From Ceratothoa steindachneri (lineage: Eukaryota > Arthropoda > Malacostraca > Isopoda > Cymothoidae), in the NCBI GenBank assembly GCA_963969495.1, contig OZ018323.1, positions 84,384,832 to 84,448,831 on the forward strand: DNA of 64,000 bases, in the 5' to 3' direction. A model generated the notes under the pieces. That model did not search any database. It had not been told where the DNA came from and saw only the letters and a list, made by a program, of their open reading frames with translations. This document shows, one piece after another, positions 1 through 12,165 of this stretch (its first letter is position 1; each line of letters starts with the position of its first letter). The translations under genes were made by a program, and so were the position numbers.

Positions 1-1539
1 CTGGAAGAGGTAAGATGCAAGATGTCTAAATAAGCATCAGTCTGTCGGTTTCGTATTTTACTTTTCGTGTATTTTGTTTTGAGAAGAGTTGCTTGCAAAC
101 GTAAAGTAAGCACTGTCGAACATTGAGGCTATTTTTTCAGCTGATTTACCAAGTTAGTATACATAGCAGTTTCAAGAAGATCTTTCTTGTAGACTAGTAA
201 AGATACGCCAGCTGTATTCAATTGTGAGCTTAATACATCGCTACACTGCATCTTAATAAGTTTTTACTTGAACATTTTCTGGTACAATGTCAATGTCCAC
301 GTCAAATGGAGTGGTAAACGTATCATATGCATGGTCTCTGTCGGTAAGGTCTCCTGGAGTTTAGAAAAGTGAGCGTAGTTTGATTTTTTACGTCGGGATC
401 CCCAAGGCATAGTTTGGTTTCGAAGGAGGATGTAATTGTTACAATAATTCTCGTAGAGACTGCGGACCGGATCATTTCAAAGTAAAGGATGGATCTGGCA
501 CGGGGGCCGTAAGTTACCGATCCCTGTTCTAGTATATTTATTGTTTTTCCAATTGATTAAATGTTTGTCAGAATAATAAATATATCTACCGAAGAGTAGG
601 GGGTCAAGTAGAGAGCCTTCAAGAGTGTGCTTCAAGCAAGCGCCGTAAACCCCTGTAAATCCTTTTGGGGGAGACCAATCTCTACACCCAACTAGACTAC
701 TTTACAACTGAAGGTGGTAAAAGGATAACACTTTGTCCCTCAGAAATATCTCAACTCACGCTCCGAGGATGTTCTTTAGGCCCAAATTGCTACGACCAAG
801 ACCTATTTGAAGCAACCTCCTCAGCCCTTTAGTGCACCCAATGGTAGCGTGACAAGATATGATGATGACTGAAGAATAAATGTTAAACTGATTTATTTAT
901 TAAATAATTAACAGATCATTGAATAATTCATTAATTGGATAAAAAAAATATCGACTCTTTGATTGCCTATTGATTTAATGGCCTATATAGGTTTAAAGGA
1001 TCGATTGACTAAATTAAAGAATGATGAATTTTTCGATTAACAGATTTTTTTATTGATGGAATAATCTAATGAAAAAGAACGGTCCAATTAGCATTATTTA
1101 TCTGTATTATGGAACCAAAGCGGAGATTAATAATCTCTAATTTGGCTGTTCTGAGATGTTTCGGCCTCCACTGTACAAGGTAACTTAAAATAATCCTTGT
1201 AATAACAACCTTATATAGATTAAAGCCCAACCCAATTGTATATTCTCTATTCAGTCGATTAGTTTGATCTGATTGTGGGAGTTTACAATATTTTCCCCTC
1301 TTGCAGAAATGAATTAAATAAATCCCTTGATGAGCTCAACCCTCAATTTCTAGTTGTGATTTGTTAAGCAACAACAAATCACAAGGAGCACGAATAGGTA
1401 CCAGATACCGATAGAAATAGAAAAATAAGTCCACTGAATGTTAACCCGGTGATAATCGTTCTTTTGTTCTATCATGTATGTTATGTAAGATTTGAACTTA
1501 TGTACAACCAATGAGATGAACCAATTCCTGGAATAATCT
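1..1539. other. AT-rich intergenic DNA, no gene seen
   Basis: No long reading frame, RNA gene or clear terminal repeat was recognised here. The stretch is AT-rich and contains only short chance reading frames. Confidence 0.6.
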
Positions 1540-1672
1540 AACCGGTCAAACTTCAGAAAACCTACGCCATATTTTTACTGTTAGAAAAGTATTAATGGGC
1601 TTTTTAGGCATTACAGTCGTCATATATGGTTTTGGTTTCGCGTGGAAAGTACATATTTTTAAGATACTACAC
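1540..1672. repeat. Diverged inverted copy of the 2.2-kb fold-back repeat
   Basis: This segment reads as a diverged reverse complement of about 2,299-2,436. Both share the block around 'cttcagaaaacct', then a TAATGG segment, then 'tatttttaagatacta' in the same order. It shows that the fold-back at 2,204-2,373 belongs to a dispersed family. No coding capacity is seen. Confidence 0.55.
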
Positions 1673-2203
1673 TTTGATGGGGTTAAAATTGACATCTGAA
1701 ATACGTCAGCTTTGCATTGTCTTAATGTGAAAACAAACCATTATTTTCACACACCGGCAACATTTAATTCGCAATTAAGTGATACATTGGCAACCCTGGG
1801 TACAAGTTTTTATAAGAGCGCCGCTTTCGATTTTCGCGCCAAAACCCGTGTGTTTATCGTTGCTAATTCTCATGAATTTTTTGCATATTTAAATTTTTAA
1901 TCTTTAATAAGACTTCTCATAGTTCCTCGTTAAATTTAATAGTCATTTGTTGAAAATAGAGCCTCATTTTGAAAGCAAAGCACTGCTTGTTTTGTCTTTG
2001 GATTCGAACCTAGTGCTAGGCTTTCAAATTGTTAATACAACTAGATGTTTTAGATAAGGTTTCATTGTACTACTTGGTCCTGAGGCGCGAACGGAGCGAG
2101 TGGGGGGTATGGGGGAGGAGCCCTCCTCCAATAATGACACCCCGTAGCGCGGCTCGAAAATGGTTCCCAGTAACCAAACGCATATACGAATAATCTAAAA
2201 ATA

Positions 2204-2373
2204 AATGGTGTTTTTAAGCATTTTACTCATCGTTTTCGCGCGGAAAGCAGTTATTTTTAAGATAGTATCACTACAAATAGAGTCGTACTCAGAGTGCTAG
2301 TATCTTAAAAATAAGTGCTTTCTGCATCTAACCAAGTCCGTAAATAGCGACTAGAATGGCTATAAACACCATT
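2204..2373. repeat. Fold-back (MITE-like) repeat with about 70-bp arms
   Basis: The left arm (about 2,204-2,273) begins AATGGTGTTT and ends near 'ttatttttaagatagta'. The right arm (about 2,293-2,373) is its imperfect reverse complement and ends AACACCATT. The loop is about 20 bp. A GC-rich patch (2,085-2,155) lies just outside. No transposase or clear target duplication is visible, so the class is unknown. Confidence 0.6.
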
Positions 2374-2439
2374 AGTAGTGTTTTTACTACAAAAAAAGGG
2401 CCTAGGTTTTCTGAAGTTTCTGCATCTAACCGAAAACAT

Positions 2440-3035
2440 TAAACATTATTTACATTATGGCAGCTCAAATTTCTCCGAGTGAGAAATATTTAGATGGTGA
2501 GCCCAAACGATATATTTGCTTCTTAATTCTATTATTCTCAGAGACCGTAAAAGCCCAACATCACCAGACTCTCTCCTTCACTAATCCCTTCATTATTTGC
2601 CCATCCGCATACAAAAAAAAACTATAGGAATAAAATTCAAATAATCTCTTTTATTTCGGAAATTTTCCTTATTAGAATCCGAGACATGAAAATCCCTGCA
2701 TTTTCTAATTACATTAGGTGATCGGCCGCATAGAATGCCGGGTAGGCGGATATAATTTAAAAAACTTCTTTACATCTAAAGGATATCAACCAACATAAAA
2801 ACTTCTATTGAGAATAATTCATACGAAATTGAAAGGGATTAAGGCCTTCAGGAAAGAAAGCTAGAATAGAGAAAAAACCCAGCAAATAACGCTAGGTAAG
2901 TCGGACGAAATATATTTGCAGAATAATATTCATTTTTGACGACATGAATTTAGATTACAAAAATAGAAAATGGAGCAAAATTGTTAGGAAAAAAATTTGC
3001 GCTGATGGGACCATTACAAGAAGGCAGGACCTGAA
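2440..3035. other. Intergenic DNA, nothing recognised
   Basis: No gene, RNA or repeat family is recognised in this AT-rich spacer between the fold-back repeat and the 126-bp modular repeat. Confidence 0.5.
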
Positions 3036-3475
3036 CAAGGTCAGCTGACCAAAATCGCGTGCTCTCACTTATTCTGATTTATGACCTTACGGCATTCAAA
3101 ACTTTTAATAATTCCCGGACTAATCTTTGGGTGCACATTGACAATTATATCATTCGAAAGAGAATGTAAAACAACATAAGGGTTTCAAATTTCGTTGGAA
3201 TCGGCCGAATAGTTATGAAGTTCTTGCCAAATAATTCCCCGGCTAACCTTGGGAGGACCTTGGTAATTATGCCATTCGAAAGAGAACGGCTAACCATGGG
3301 ATGACCTTGATAATTATGCCATTCGAAATAGAATATAAAATAACATAAGGGTTTCAAATTTTGTTAGAATCAGCCGAATAGTTACAATGATATTACTAAA
3401 ACAACGAAAGCAAAACGGGGACCGACGTACCGCCCGACCGACAGAGTGAGATACAGAATCACACGCGATTAAAAA
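3036..3475 (+). repeat. Modular repeat R126, copy 1
   Basis: One end begins with the perfect 12-bp palindrome GGTCAGCTGACC (3,039-3,050), followed by a block containing CGCGTGCTCTCAC. The core holds two to three imperfect, partly shortened monomers of about 126 bp with the marks 'cattcgaaagagaa', 'ataagggtttcaaat' and 'cgaatagtta'. The other end contains GACAGAGTGAGAT (near 3,440). The same three-part layout appears in reverse orientation at 41,900-42,675. Unique ends with a tandem core resemble some Helitron-like non-autonomous elements, but no Helitron terminus was proven. Confidence 0.65.
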
Positions 3476-3919
3476 TCATAGTGGAGTCGGATCTCCTGAA
3501 TTAATACTTCTTAAAATTTTTTAAATGTATGATTTGATGGTTGATTTAAAAATTATAACATATATTCATATTCACCTGATTGGTGGATAATAGCATATAT
3601 TTCTTTATCGAACGAGAGTGGCAAATGTAGAAACTAATATATAATAGGTACATTGGAGAACAAAAATGTCCAAATAAACAAACTCCTTTGCATATAATAA
3701 GTTCCTCAGAAGCAGCAAACACAAGCAAACCAGTAAAATAGACAGTTATATATCTCAAAATAGAAATCTATACTAGGAAAATCAATCTATTGTCTGGTAT
3801 TGAGAAAATTCACTTTGAAATTAAATAAATAACATTCGTATAGTTAAAAAAATGAATGACTTCATCTGAAAGTTAATTTAGGAAAGAAGGTGAGTTCACG
3901 GGTTTAAATAGCAAACAGC

Positions 3920-4080
<161 letters not shown>

Positions 4081-4344
4081 AACGAGAAAGACTTCTAAAA
4101 AATGAGATGCGAGGAAGTTTAAATAAAAGAATTAGAAATAAATTAGAGTAAACTGGAGAATCAAGTATTGATAACAAGGTCTGCTGACCAAAAAGTCGCG
4201 TGCTCTCACTTATTCTGATTTATGACCTTACGACCTTCAAAACTTTCAATAATCCCGGACTAACATTGGGCGGACATTGGCGATTCTATCATTCAAAAGA
4301 GAATGTAAAACAACCTAAGGGTTTCAAATTTCGCTAGATCCTAG

Positions 4345-5385
4345 CCTAAATAGAATAGCCTGGCTCTGCCGGGCCTAACCTAGCCTAGCTTAGTATAATC
4401 TAGTTAGCTTAGTATAACCTAGCATAGTATAGCTAACTTTATCCTACTTTAGCTTGTATAGCCTAGCCTATCGTATCCTAGTATAGTGTAACTTAGCTTA
4501 ATAGACCCTTGTCTAACCTAGCATATTATAGTATAGCTTGGCTCAGCCTAGTATAGCTTTGCCTAGTGTAGCCTAGCAAACTATAGCCTATCCTAACCAG
4601 GTATGGCTTAGCAGTGCATAACAGAGCCTAGCCTAGCGTCACCTAGAGTAGCCTAGCCTAGTAGAGCCAAGCTAGAATAGGCTAATATAGCCTAGCCAAT
4701 ATATCCTTGCATACGATAACCTAGCCTAACCTAACATACTATAGGCTAGCTTGTTATAGTCTATACTAGCATAACCGCACCTAACATAATAGAGCCAAGC
4801 ATATAGCCAAGCTAGAATAGGCTAATATAGCCTAGCCAAGATATCCCTACATACAATACTCTAGCCTAGCCTAGCATACATAGGCCGGCTTTTTATAGTC
4901 TATACTAGCATAACCACACCTAACATAATAGAGCCAAGCGTATCATATTATAGCCTAGCCTAGTATATCCTAGACTAGCATAGCATACCATACCCTAGAC
5001 TAGAGTAACCTTGCATAGATTAGCCTATTATAGCCTTGGTAAGCTAGCCTATCGTAGCCTAACATAGTATACCTAGCATATTATACTTTGCCTACACTAG
5101 CATAGCAGAGTATAGCCCTGTCTAGACTAGTATAGCTTAGCCTAGCCTAGCATTAACTATCCTAGAAAAGTATAGCTAATACTATCATATTATACCCTAG
5201 GCTAGCATAGCTTAGTATTGTCTAGCCTAACATGCTATATGTTATCCTAGCGAAGCATTTTATAGCCAAAATTAGCATAATATATCTTACCCTTGTACAT
5301 TATATTTTAGCATAGTATAGCCTATTCTAGGTTTGCCTAGCAAAGTATAGCATATTATAGCCTAGTGTAGTTTAGCAGAGTATCG
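4345..5385. repeat. Degenerate CCTAG/CCTAA pentamer array
   Basis: About 1 kb is built from short units such as TAGCCTAGCC, CCTAACCTAA, AGTATAGCC and CTAGCATA. The unit is close to the CCTAA strand of the arthropod telomere repeat (TTAGG), but most units read CCTAG with insertions. It contains no reading frame. Whether it is derived from telomere DNA is only an inference. Confidence 0.75.
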
Positions 5386-5435
5386 GCTGAATAGTTATGA
5401 TGTTATTGCCCAAAACAAAATAATTCCAGGGCTAA

Positions 5436-5575
5436 CCTTGGAGGACTTTGGCAATTATATCATTCGAAAGAGAATGTAAAACAACATAAGGGTTTCGAAG
5501 TTCGTTAGAAATATGAAAGACTTATGTTGTTTTACATTCTCTTTTAAATGGTATAATTACAAAAGTCCTCCCAAG
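5436..5575. repeat. 55-bp-arm hairpin made of R126 core
   Basis: The arm 5,436-5,490 (with GGAGGACTTTGGCAATTATA) and the arm 5,521-5,575 (with TATAATTACAAAAGTCCTCC) are near-perfect inverted copies. They are separated by about 30 bp. The block therefore forms a long hairpin within the larger inverted structure. Confidence 0.75.
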
Positions 5576-5624
5576 GTGATTTGTGAGAGCACGCGACTTA
5601 TTGGTAAGCAGACCTTGTTTTCCG

Positions 5625-7684
5625 TGTATGTAACTATATCTCATTATTAAAATTAAGTCATATTTATTTTCTTCATTATTATTGCTCATTTCATTATTAC
5701 GATAAAATGGTTATCACTTCCGAATATTTCGCATTTTGGACGTTTTTCTATTATTATCCTTTGATTTAATCACTTTTATGTTATATTTCGATTGGTATTT
5801 TGGATTTTCAAATATTGAAGAAAGGTTGATAATTAATTAGGCATTCATAGGTGACTGAGTCTACTCGGGTAACACTCATTGCACAGATGTTTTTTTAAGC
5901 TATTTTGGTTCTTTACTGAAAAATATATCTATTATTTTACTCACATATTTCCTTTCTTTCAACTATTAGAAGATTCAGCCATTTTTCGTCATCACGCAAA
6001 CTCATTCTCCCAGACACTATCTTGACTGGCCTTTTAAGAAGACGTAATGAAGCAAACCTCTCCAGAAATGCGGGAGATAATCAATGTAGGTTATACGGTG
6101 CAGAAGGAAACGGCGATTCCAAGCTCTTTCGATTTTATTTAATAAGGCCAGATTCAAGGAGGGAGTCGCGTATTCGTGTATTTCGACCCCAAACAAGCAG
6201 GGGTTTAGCTCGTTTAAATGAGGTCATAAATGTAACCCCATAGACCAAATCAAGGGTTAAAGAAGGTTGCTTTCGGAGACCTCGCTCCTATTGATGATAC
6301 AATATTCCTTTCTCACAATTTGCTCCTCGTTGGATTACAAATTATTTCCATTTCCTTTGTAATTGCCAGAAATTTGACTTTTTCAAGGGGTCGTATAGCA
6401 TGATTTGTTAATATAATTATTTTATTTATTGATCAAGTTTATTGAAGAAAAACAAAGCCAAAAACAGGCATCGCTTCTAAGGGACTACTGAAAACAGCTT
6501 CCTTTAGAAATTGGTGAAGTTAGGGCACGGTAACCTAAAAATGACTCTTTGGGAGACTATTGACTTGAAGTGTGTTTGCAACTCTCTTAAACCTGCTATC
6601 TTAGGGCAAGGAAGACCAGGCCCCAAAAAGGTATAGAAAGAGGTGCTTACGAAGTGTTCAGAAATCCCTAGAATCTGGTCATTGAATTCGTAAGATTAAT
6701 CCTGGGGACACCCTGTATTTAGCAACAGGGATTTCAAATCTGCCCAATTCTTTAACTTTCTGCGCAACCATTTGTTAAAAGGAAACCTGGGAGCTTAAAG
6801 GGGGTAGAATAGCGAAGGGAATGATTTGTTTTGGTGGAATTTGTACCACCGCCCCAGGGTTCACCTAATCGGCGAATAAGAAAAAAGTCTGCTCTTAAAG
6901 GCCGAATAAATGGCTAAGTTTGGAAGCCTCTCTGACCATCATGTGCCTTCGGAAAATAGTTTTATGAACAACGTTAAGGCGGGTTTATTAAAAACTTCGG
7001 CAGCTATACACTAGATAGACCAACGTTAATTAATTACCAGTGGATTAATGAGATCAAAAAGGAAAAAATTATGCAATCCAACAGAGTGAACTGGATTCCA
7101 CAAGGAAGGTTGGAAATACAGATATTTTTCTCTGCAAAAAATGATCTGACTCAGTCAAATTTGTTTGGAAATGCTATTAACTTAACTGATTCCATGATAT
7201 CTGATGATGGTAGCAACATCTCTGAACTCTCTTCTAACTGATGATGTTCTCTGCATGTTTAATAAACCTCTTTGATATAAGCAAGTTGACATACGCCGAG
7301 TTGACTAAAGACCGCTGCAACATCACTTAATCAATCTTATTTAATTTGAATATCGCAATAGGATCAATACCAAAAGAAGCAAAATATGTGTTGACTGCTG
7401 TGAGAACGAACAAATATGAATAATCTTAGTATTAAAACTGATGGAAGCAATGACTCAGAATTAATTTTTACCCTGACTTCCGCCGAAAGCAATAAATCTC
7501 ATTTTCCTTTGGTTGTGGTATGATGGAAACAATACATTGAAGTTATTTCTATCAATGTTCAATGCCAGTTTATATTTTAATAGCCAACATATGTCGACGA
7601 AGAACTACACAATACGCATTAAAATTACCCTAATCCTTGAATCTTCAGTCAGCCCATTTCCCTTAACTTGGTCTGTTTTCGATA
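5625..7684. other. Intergenic DNA, no supported gene
   Basis: A 73-codon open frame at 6,022-6,243 has no recognisable domain. It is probably a chance frame. The rest is unremarkable AT-rich sequence up to the CR1 remnant. The region may hold unrecognised older LINE sequence. Confidence 0.5.
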
Positions 7685-8418
7685 CGGACACTCATGCTTA
7701 ACTAATTGGCGTGATTTTTTTTCACGAAATTATCACAACATTTGGCCAATTAAAAGCCGTAGATGTAGTTTACATTAATTTAAAAAAGAATTAGTTAGTT
7801 CATCATGGGCATCGATCACTAACGGTCTTCCTTATGGAACTGTTCTCTGACCTGATCTTGGCACTAATTTATTATGTCAAATTCCGAAATTTACTAATGA
7901 TACGAAACTAGGTACAAGGCCAAATTTGATAGTGACTGTAATAATTACAAAAAGACTTATTCCTTTATATAAAGTGCTTATGACACCTGATTCGGATTAT
8001 GCGGTACAATTCTGGCCTCAATACATTGCAAAACGACAGTGAAATTTTGAAACGCGTCCAACCTCAAGCGACGAAATGAATTCCTGGACTTAGAAATAGA
8101 TCGTCGGAAGAAAGGCTGAGGCACCTCAATTCCCTTTCACTGAAAGGGCATCTGCGCGACCAACTTATTGAAGTATTTAAAATACTAAACGGGGTTACTA
8201 CTATAAATTATGACTCAATATTCGAGCGAGATAACCCAACGGCAACTAGAATTAATGATATCAACCTAGTAAACATAAGATGTAACATTTCGATGGCACA
8301 AAATTTATTTTTTTCTAAAATAACACAAAGTTGGAATAAATTCTCTAGGAAAGTCGTCTAAAAAACTAGAGTAAATATGCTTAAGAATAGAAACGATAAA
8401 TATTACTCTAAAATATGA
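7685..8418 (+). pseudogene. CR1-type LINE reverse transcriptase, C-terminal remnant (copy 1)
   Basis: Conceptual reading across frames gives the non-LTR reverse transcriptase order. A SCLTN-like segment comes first (about 7,690). Motif A follows as VDVVYINLKK (7,759-7,788), with the catalytic Asp replaced by Asn. Then come SSWASITNGLPYGTVL and motif C as FTNDTKLG (near 7,890), where the expected reading is FADDTK. The post-RT block is PLYKVLMTPDSDYAVQFW. The tail has the family pattern 'RRxTKMIPGLR...YEERL' and 'GQLIEVFKILNG'. It ends NDKYYSKI and a stop at 8,416-8,418. The spacing between motif C and PLYKV is too short, so internal DNA is missing. Frameshifts and stops make it dead. A second CR1-like fragment lies at 60,580-61,300 in the same orientation. 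Confidence 0.8.
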
Positions 8419-9451
8419 CTTTTCGGAAATATTGGTTGTGAAACGTTCTTTATCTATATCCTTTTTTCCTCTTTCTATTCCTCACCTCTGACTTCCTTTC
8501 GTTTTGAACTAGCTTCGAGTGAGACTTTATGGTCTTTGATGGTTCGTACCTCTATAAATTAAACCTACCAACCCTAATAACCGTACTGATAAAAGTAACA
8601 ACTCTATAGTTACTTAATAGTCAAAATCGTTAAGAAATGATCTGTAAATGATCTGTATTAGATCACTTAGTAAAATAAATGAAACAACAAAGGCATAACC
8701 CCAGAATATTTGCAATAAGAGATCTGGAAAATGGTGGTGAAGAAGTGAAAATGTGTGGAAGATATATAGATGCAGTTCCATCTGCTAACGTTGGGACAGA
8801 GAGAGCACTCAATCCTCCAGATGTTAGCAATAGCATGGTTTCACATCATTCACCCATATGAAGGGAATGGTCTTGCACGACACTGGACATGGGTAAAAAC
8901 TAAATAAAAGGGAAAAATCCCGTAAGATACGAAATATTCCAGCACAAAGGGAAGGGGTATAAACCCCCGCTCCATTGCACCCCACTTGTCTGCAGGAATT
9001 ATGTATGAAGATATTTTCACTTCCAATAACTTCACTACCTTTACAAACCTCTTCTACAATGTAAGCAAATATGGCTTGGCGAGGTTTCATTTATTTATTA
9101 CACTTGGTTACAATAAAAACAAACTTTGTAAGTAATTAAATTTATTTCAACTGATTTGGACTATTTTAAAGAGTAAATGGCATCAGTTTCCTCCGATCAG
9201 GTCAGGTTTTTTCGCTAAGTTGATTCTTAAAAAATCCAATCTTATAACCAATCTATTACATTTTTGTGACATTTTTGGTTCATTGTTTTTTAATATTTCA
9301 CAACTGAAATAAATTTATAAGATAAAAAACTTAGTTTTCTACACGGTTTATTGATTAAATGTTAGAAAAATTGGTTAGTGTTCATTGAATAATAGCCATC
9401 GATAAAGGTAAGTACATGTATATTGGATATTAAGTCATCATTGTTCAGAAT
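8419..9451. other. LINE 3' flank and intergenic DNA
   Basis: The first 150 bp or so may be 3' untranslated sequence of the CR1 remnant. Beyond it, short frames at 8,679-9,090 have no recognisable domain, and AT-rich sequence follows. Confidence 0.45.
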
Positions 9452-11108
9452 TCAAGGCATGAACTTCCGTTTCTTCGACCTCCAAGAATGCTAAGCGGTA
9501 GAGATGTCTCTCTTCATAGTCCAACAGTAATCAGCCATCAGGACTGCATCCCAGCGTCACTGATACCTGGTTTCCATCATGTCCTGATCGAATCTCTCCC
9601 ACTGCTCATCGCTCATTGATCCCAGATTCTCAGGAAATGATACATATGTGAGAATAAGTAATGCAATTTGATGCGCATGTTGAATCCGAGGTTTCTGAAA
9701 CCAATCAACATATTGGTGACAAGTTCAGTTTAAGTCCTGGCCTTCTTGTTGTCAAGAAAGTTCTTCACGATCAGAACAAAAGCCTTCCACGCTTCCAGTT
9801 GCCCTTCGTTCATTGAATTTCCAAACTCTGGATCTCTGATTAGGTGACGGAGTTGAGGACCATCAAAGATGCCAGCTTTCAACTTTCCCATTGTCAATCT
9901 TGGCAAAGTAAGTGAACCAGCCAGCATCCTTGTCCAGAGCTTTGGTGAACTGTTTGATCAAGCCGAGCTTGATGTGCAGCGGTGGGAAGCTGTCTCTGTG
10001 CACCAGAGAGTTGCTTATTAGGTTTCTTGGTAAGCAAGGCATTAATTCCTCCCGTACAGGCTCTCCTTTTTATGTGATGCTGGGCTCGGTCCCTACTATC
10101 CCACATGAACAGTAAACACCGGAACTTGGTGAAGTTAGACTGTTGTCCCAACAAATGATTCACGATACCACCTTCAGGTCAACATAAAGCAATCCCTCCT
10201 GATAATCATAACGAATTGTTTCCCAGCACGTACTTCATTGTTTCCTACTTCTCCATCAGTGTAATCGAGTGAGTTAGGGGTACTGAGGGAACTGGTTGCC
10301 TTTGTGCAGCAGAACACATTTCAGCGATCGCTTGATGCTGTCAATGAACAGTCTCCAATTGTCGGGTTGGTAATGTGGCACTTCGAGCTTGTCGAGAATC
10401 TCTACAATATCTTTACAGTACACTAAGTCCTTCTTTTCACAGATAAAAAACGGAGGTACTCTTGATGTCTGTTGCGGTAGAAAGTGATGCGAGCACTGTC
10501 GGAGAGGAGTTTCTTTCTTCAACCTGGATGCAAATAGTTCGGCAGTGGACTTTGATAGGTTGAGATCGCCAACTAGATCGATTAGCTAGTTTGGAAAAAA
10601 AGAGTGATGTGGAACATCCTCGTCAAAAAAAAAACACTTCTTCTTCATTTTCTTTAACACTGGAAGAATCCTCGTGACTAATGTCAGAAAGTTCTCCAAA
10701 GAAAGGAATTGGAATTTCATCACAATGAGTTACAGGACGACGTACTGATTGAATATCATGATACTTACGACTGCTACAGTTCTTTCTCTTGATCCCAGTC
10801 AAATCAATAGGGCAGAAGTAGCAGTCAGTGTCATGGTTTGTCATCTCCCTTCACAACATGGGAATTCCAAACTTCAGACAACTCTTTTTGCCATTGGTCC
10901 AACGACCCAGATACTTGGTGCATGTCTTGCATATCATGTGTGACGCCCAAGCTTTATCATGGTCACCAAGTTTCAGACCAAAATAGGGGAAGTAAGCATG
11001 CTTTATGAAACTTGTGATTGGATTACTGTTAGGATCAACGGTGTAATTATCTCATATGTATCAGAAGACATCGAGTTTATTTTTGCAAGATCTTCTGGCC
11101 GAATCCAT
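9452..11108 (-). pseudogene. Pseudogene of an arthropod multicopy protein family of unknown function
   Basis: Reading the minus strand from an ATG at 11,106-11,108 gives MDSARRSCKNKLDVF, then a position where relatives have a CYIC zinc-type motif. Here both Cys codons are TGA. Further recognisable blocks are PYFGLKLGDHDKAW, CKTCTKYLGRW (near 10,940) and DCYFC (about 10,815). Then come PDNWRLFIDSIKRSLK (about 10,350), FTKFRCLLFMWDSRDRAQHH (about 10,110), and LHIKLGLIKQFTKALDKDAG after a frameshift. The last blocks are GKLKAGIFDGPQLRHLIRDP, EAWKAFVLIVKNFL and WDAVLMADYCW, with a C-terminus SKKRKFMP at 9,452. I recall this block order from uncharacterised, highly repeated arthropod proteins, but I do not know their function. 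At least five in-frame stops and two frameshifts are present. A TTTTCTTTTGCAG acceptor-like site lies just upstream of the ATG (11,113-11,126). Confidence 0.75.
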
Positions 11109-11126
11109 TTCATTCACCTGCAAAAG

Positions 11127-11963
11127 AAAAATACCGGTTTGTCAAAAATTGCCGCATGGAAAGTACAGAATTCGTTTGTTTAAAGAAATAGAAAGATTTT
11201 TGCATCATATAAATAGGAAGTACCGCTAGATCTAAAAGAACCATAAAAACATTATGTTATGATAAATAAAAAATTGGCCTGATTGAGGAAAACCAATGTG
11301 ATTCTTGGATTCAGTACATCAAAATTGTCCTAAATCAGTTCCCTTCGCCCCCAACAACTTATATAATAGTGTTTGTGTTGCCCGTGTTATATATGTATCA
11401 TGGCAACCCAAACTTATTTTATTTAAAAAATAAAATTATCTTAACCAATAATAAAAGATTTGAAGGGGTATATTGTATATCGCTGAAACCCGCGGGGCTC
11501 AATAATACGTAAGGGCCGCGCGCTTTTCGATATCCCCGACCGATGAACTTTGCATATAAGGTGAGAAGAATGTGGGGATGATAATAGCATGAGAGCTTTT
11601 TTTTGTGTGTGGTGGGAGAGTGAGTGTAAAATGTGTGTAGTTTAATAATTGCCAGGGTACTGGCTGATCTCTTTCTTCTGACGTTCTTTTATTTTCTGCT
11701 CTTCTAATTGCATTTGAGTTTGTGTTGTACGGTTGGTTCTAAGTTTTTATTCGTTTTCCTTTTTATTCCCTATATCGTATTGGTAATTTTGCTTGGGGTA
11801 CCTTTCGGTAACGTTCTTCTAATTTAAATTCGGTTTTTGTACTGTATTTATTTACTTTATATGTTTAGGTTGGGTTGTTCTAAATTCCTTTGTTTTGTAT
11901 AGTTACCTTTCTTTCTATCAGGCGTTCATGCTTTTTTGATGGGTTTTGCTCGTTCGGCTTATT
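11127..11963. other. Intergenic DNA, nothing recognised
   Basis: This AT-rich sequence has a T-rich half after 11,640. No gene or repeat is identified between the unknown-family pseudogene and the 3' end of LINE copy A. Confidence 0.5.
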
Positions 11964-11975
11964 TTGTTGTTGTTG

Positions 11976-12015
11976 TCTTCCTCACATCGCAGGCGGAGCC
12001 TACTGCTGAGGAAGA
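11976..12015 (-). other. 3'-terminal stem-loop and (AAC)n tail of LINE A
   Basis: TCTTCCTCA (11,976-11,984) pairs perfectly with TGAGGAAGA (12,007-12,015). An inner AGGC/GCCT pair is at 11,991-12,001. On the minus strand it is followed by an AAC-repeat tail (about 11,964-11,975). LINE reverse transcriptases are known to recognise 3' hairpins and to produce simple-repeat tails. Confidence 0.65.
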
Positions 12016-12165
12016 TTTTACAGTCATAATTTTGTTCTCTATTCCTAGAGCTCTTTTGGTCTCCTGATTGTTTTCTTCCTTCGATTTCCTTCCGTCAGTG
12101 TTTAAATGAAGTATTTTCAGTTTAGTTGTCTCGTTATCCTTTATGTCTTATTAATCTTGTTCTTT

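Larger units (their letters stand above)
4173..5620. repeat. 1.45-kb inverted-repeat structure bounded by R126 end sequences
   Basis: The left terminus (about 4,173-4,210, starting AACAAGGTCTGCT) and the right terminus (about 5,583-5,620, ending AGACCTTGTT) are inverted copies. They show about 2 mismatches in 37 positions. Both correspond to the palindromic end of the R126 repeat. Inside the left end is a partial R126 core. Next comes about 1 kb of CCTAG-like pentamers, then an R126 monomer folding back on itself. It may be a fold-back element or two R126 copies inserted head to head around a satellite. Confidence 0.7.
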
